Positions 62,701-64,000 of a DNA stretch of 64,000 nt are shown here, piece by piece. Under the pieces are notes generated by a model. That model ran no database searches. It worked only from the letters and a program-made list of their open reading frames with translations, and had not been told where the DNA came from. Position numbers and translations under genes: made by a program. Source of the DNA: Fulvivirga lutea (GTDB lineage Bacteria > Bacteroidota > Bacteroidia > Cytophagales > Cyclobacteriaceae). Positions within the stretch are counted from its first letter, which is position 1. Each line of letters starts with the position of its first letter. The stretch lies in the NCBI RefSeq assembly GCF_017068455.1, contig NZ_CP070608.1, forward strand, positions 1,345,488 through 1,409,487, read 5' to 3'.

Positions 62701-64000
62701 ATGCTGAGCTTAATTTACTCTCAACCGAGCAATTATTTGATTATGAAGTAACACAAAAGGACACTATTTCTGTGGTTGTTACTGATTTTAATGATTGTGC
62801 TAACTCAGATTCTGTAATTGTAGATGTATTTCAATTGCCTGAAGTAAACATTGGTCAGGATACCACGGTGTGCTTTGGTTCGGAGGTTTTATTGGAGGCC
62901 TCTGGAGTAACTACCAATTGGTATTCTTTTGAAGAAGGACTAATCAGTGAATCAACTAATTCATTAACAAGAAATGTTATTAATCCAGAAACCTTAATAG
63001 CAGAAGTAATTGATGCTAACAATTGTGTAAACTATGACTCTATCAATGTCAATCACTTTGAAGTACCTGAATTTACTGCTGGCGAAGATAAAGCACTTTG
63101 TAATAATGAATCTGTAACTATAGGAGGTAGCCCCACACTTGTTTCACCAATCGATGTATCTTATAAATGGCTCCCTGAGTCTGGCTTAGATGACAACTCA
63201 ATTCCCAATCCACTAGCAAACCCTGATTCTTCAATAAATTACATTCTTGAAATCACAACTCAAAATAACTGTCAATTTACAGACTCTGTGTATGTAGAAG
63301 TTGATCCGAAAAGTACCGTAAATACGGGCGGTAATAGGGTCATGTGTTTTGGCGACTCGATAACACTCGGAGGTCAGCCAACAGCTACTGGAAGCACCTT
63401 GCCTTACGAGTTTATCTGGTCGGGTGATGAGTCGATTGATGATAATAATTCGTCAAATCCTAAAGTCTCACCTTCAGAATCCACCATAATTCAGCTAATA
63501 ACCAAAACCGGTGGCTGTATAGTAGATACGTCTTATGTGAATGTTTTAGTTAATGCCCTTCCAACCGTGGAGGTGAGTAAAGACATTACGATAGGCTTGA
63601 ATGAAACTATAACGCTCTTTGCTTCTGGGGGCATAGAATATCTTTGGTCGCCTTTTGAAGGGCTAACTTTTAATGATGTTGCCAACCCACAAGCCTCTCC
63701 TGATGAGACTACCACTTACACAGTGACAGTTACCGATGATAATGGCTGTTCAGACCAGGCCGAGGTGATTGTTCGTGTGAATTCTGAAGTATTCATTCCC
63801 AATCTTTTCACGCCTAATGGGGATGGCAACAATGATGAATTCAGGGTTTTTGGTACAGGTATTCAATCAATAATCTTACGTGTATTTGATCGATATGGGC
63901 AAGAGGTATTTATGACCGATGACCCTGATAAGAGTTGGGATGGTATGATTGCAGGTAAACAAGCAGCATCCGGAAATTATATCTGGACTGTGAGCGGCAC
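59727..64000 (+). CDS. FG-GAP/PKD-like repeat protein with gliding-motility C-terminal domain (partial, runs off window)
   Basis: An open frame starting at the ATG at 59727, which overlaps the stop TAA of the previous gene (TAATG), and continuing without stop to the window end (1424 residues visible). A signal peptide (ending LSIAQ) is followed by seven FG-GAP/VCBS-like D-x-NNDG-x-x-D repeats (about 35-360), an FN3-like module (about 390-495), about nine PKD-like repeats of ~73 residues (NWYSPGEGLL, DTI-AEVFN, GCVNYDS, LPxxxLG), and a gliding-motility-associated C-terminal domain beginning FIPNLFTPNGDGNND (about 1355), the T9SS type B signal. The stop is probably only a few residues past the window. 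Fifth gene of the operon. Confidence 0.88.
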   Translation, partial: MRVFLVTVFLGLFQLSIAQTYSVLPSTGLPDLGNSQGTKWGDINNDGLLDLFISGDDGASTLYSGIYLNNGDDTFTDLGANFPQLKGGEIEWLDVNNDGYLDVFFTGIDGGGNVNADVYLNNKNNTFSALNLELPTLNSGGIEVSDFNNDGRIDLFLFGLNNLGNRVSYLYSNIGDNTFQVETTSLPNFSSGDAIASDFNNDGKVDILINGIKNTGEKISQLYLNEGDFTFSQNITPIEKIISGKLASGDFNNDGYEDVVVIGFNSSGSRLSKVYLNNSGLGFTFLSTTLEAISDGSVSVIDVNNDGEADIVMHGIDDVGNYNTHLYSNNGDNTFTEITHTIDGRIYGAIAIGDYDNDGDNDVLATGFSVLGEDTDLLENDALVSNNAPSIPLNLTSESNDSTIQLSWDSSTDAETIADGLYYNLRVGTSSGSNDIYSANTLSTGKNQKVISSNAFHNLSKTIKNLYEGQYYWSVQSVDNSGMASAFSTEENFIICHDFSIGNDTTVCVGAPIPVSAGISGQQVDWYSVNDGLLLSNSNDFEYRPMEADKLVAAWTKPLGCTVYDTMNIEVYALPDFSIGNDNQLCYGTTTQFDAGSSWANVNWYSPGEGEILAGSFTYDHETLKNDTIIALVEDINGCLNYDSVKIEVIALPDIELGANTSICLNETFDFDLGTGWDETNWYSPGQGLVATTTGISYPVIEKDTLIAEVFNTSRCVKIDTIVLDVFDLPTYNLGEDGEVCLNEVKQLNVPEEYFNVNWYSPGEGLLATDQNSYNHLVTKKDTIISEVFNTVGCVKYDSIIIDFITLPDFDLGSNETICFDEIKSFDLGDSWSAVNWYSPGEGLLASSFQLDHRVEKIDTIVAEVFNVSGCVQYDSVIIDVFDLPAASLGVDQSVCLDQVLDLNIGEWSNVNWYSKVDGLLFTGLDFSYQVKSTDDIIAEFTNDNGCTNYDTLQVTKLELPEISIASDTTICFGQSLPLDAGANRNTISWYNAELNLLSTEQLFDYEVTQKDTISVVVTDFNDCANSDSVIVDVFQLPEVNIGQDTTVCFGSEVLLEASGVTTNWYSFEEGLISESTNSLTRNVINPETLIAEVIDANNCVNYDSINVNHFEVPEFTAGEDKALCNNESVTIGGSPTLVSPIDVSYKWLPESGLDDNSIPNPLANPDSSINYILEITTQNNCQFTDSVYVEVDPKSTVNTGGNRVMCFGDSITLGGQPTATGSTLPYEFIWSGDESIDDNNSSNPKVSPSESTIIQLITKTGGCIVDTSYVNVLVNALPTVEVSKDITIGLNETITLFASGGIEYLWSPFEGLTFNDVANPQASPDETTTYTVTVTDDNGCSDQAEVIVRVNSEVFIPNLFTPNGDGNNDEFRVFGTGIQSIILRVFDRYGQEVFMTDDPDKSWDGMIAGKQAASGNYIWTVSG

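Noticed and set aside
1-64000. CRISPR arrays, rRNA genes, insertion sequences
   Set aside because: No regularly spaced short repeats, rRNA segments or transposase genes were seen on either strand.

Overview
The window reads as chromosomal DNA of a member of Bacteroidota, most likely a Cytophagales/Cytophagia-type marine or soil bacterium. Support comes from the AT-rich sequence, genes without evident Shine-Dalgarno sites, SprB-type repeats, a type A type IX secretion (T9SS) sorting domain, a gliding-motility-associated C-terminal domain, a Bacteroidetes-type tyrosine integrase, a DUF5777-type barrel, PadR-linked MacB/FtsX permeases and many lipoproteins with a short lipobox. Genus assignment is not possible from sequence reading alone.

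Region 1-30 kb looks like accessory DNA: many single, mostly unrelated genes. They include two GNAT acetyltransferases, an S41 peptidase lipoprotein, two arylamine N-acetyltransferases, two TlpA-like thioredoxins, two DJ-1/PfpI proteins, DinB, two large FtsX-type permeases (one with its PadR repressor), a class A (A2-like) beta-lactamase next to an AraC regulator, two VOC proteins, an MBL-fold hydrolase, a second AraC regulator, and several unknown secreted or membrane proteins. It ends at a tyrosine integrase (28.7-29.9 kb) followed by a 49-nt 3' fragment of a tRNA-Met(CAT) gene. This is the signature of one junction of an integrated element whose other end is not in the window. In the first 5.3 kb, four FNR-type palindromes lie in front of genes around a Crp/Fnr regulator gene, suggesting a small local regulon. 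An 84-bp repeat brackets a block of four minus-strand genes of unknown function.

Region 30-45 kb holds a DNA/RNA non-specific nuclease flanked by two related small proteins, two unknown genes, a NarL-type two-component system with a 44-residue lipoprotein gene between regulator and kinase, a PfpI protein, a TonB-type protein and a sterol desaturase-family protein. It also has a three-domain regulator (alpha/beta hydrolase, degenerate class III cyclase domain, AraC HTH). Just downstream of that regulator, two related 97-nt non-coding elements carrying paired TGTCGG motifs precede a SprB-repeat/cytochrome lipoprotein-YceI-DUF5777 operon and a small unknown gene.

Region 45.9-64 kb is one tightly packed plus-strand operon of cell-surface genes. 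It encodes a 1.5-kb-residue unknown exported protein, a fibronectin type III protein, a lipoprotein, a 2.1-kb-residue SprB-repeat protein with a T9SS sorting domain, and an FG-GAP/PKD-like repeat protein with a gliding-motility C-terminal domain that runs off the window. These probably form a secreted or surface assembly exported by T9SS. No rRNA, intact tRNA, CRISPR array or insertion sequence was seen.
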